Origin: Candidatus Komeilibacteria bacterium RIFCSPLOWO2_01_FULL_45_10
GTDB taxonomy: Bacteria; Patescibacteriota; Patescibacteriia; UBA1558; UBA10009
Reading direction: 5' to 3'
Length of the DNA stretch: 5,505 bases
Assembly (NCBI GenBank): GCA_001818835.1
Contig: MHKL01000011.1
Span: 1 to 5,505 of the forward strand
In this document: in pieces, positions 5,476 through 5,505 of the stretch
Layout: each line of letters starts with the position of its first letter
Position numbering within the stretch: the stretch's first letter is position 1
Translations under genes and position numbers: made by a program
The notes under the pieces: generated by a model
The model's input: the letters and a program-made list of their open reading frames with translations, nothing else
Database searches by the model: none
What the model was told of the DNA's origin: nothing

Positions 5476-5505
5476 TTTTTTCTTTTAATAATTTCAAACC
5501 CAGAT

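Overview
The window most likely comes from a Candidate Phyla Radiation (Patescibacteria, Parcubacteria-like) genome. The strongest reason is the last gene, a complete six-helix half-size MFS protein of a type I associate with that group. A compact layout, a membrane-anchored SIMPL-domain protein, lysine-rich proteins and start sites mostly without Shine-Dalgarno sequences fit the same picture. This placement rests on recognition of protein families and was not checked by a search.

Layout from left to right. (1) 2-856 (+): the 3' part of a P-type cation-transporting ATPase, cut by the window edge. (2) 928-1707 (+): a membrane-anchored SIMPL (DUF541) protein with its own sigma70-type promoter (862-890) starting a few bases after the ATPase stop. 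(3) 1708-1762: five degenerate 11-bp tandem repeats that begin at the base after the SIMPL stop codon, followed by a rho-independent terminator (1766-1799). (4) 1839-4232 (+): full-length phosphoenolpyruvate synthase (ppsA), whose -10 box ends 8 bases before the ATG, so the mRNA is predicted to be leaderless. (5) 4232-4377: a nested palindromic structure, with a 15-bp terminator-like outer stem enclosing a roughly 104-bp palindromic element. (6) 4381-4816: a self-contained unit with a strong promoter, an inverted repeat at the transcription start, a perfect Shine-Dalgarno sequence, an unrecognised 96-aa protein and a strong terminator. (7) 4817-4932: a second nested inverted repeat with a 29-bp palindrome at its centre, between two convergent genes. 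(8) 4933-5475 (-): the half-size MFS transporter, probably overlapping the end of an upstream gene that lies beyond the window.

The genes do not form one pathway. The ATPase and MFS proteins are membrane transporters, PpsA links pyruvate to phosphoenolpyruvate, and the SIMPL protein is a probable envelope protein. SIMPL, ppsA and the small gene each have their own promoter and terminator. The least explained material is between the genes: the 11-bp repeat array, the two nested palindromes and the orphan 96-aa gene. No CRISPR array, tRNA, rRNA, transposase or defence system was seen.
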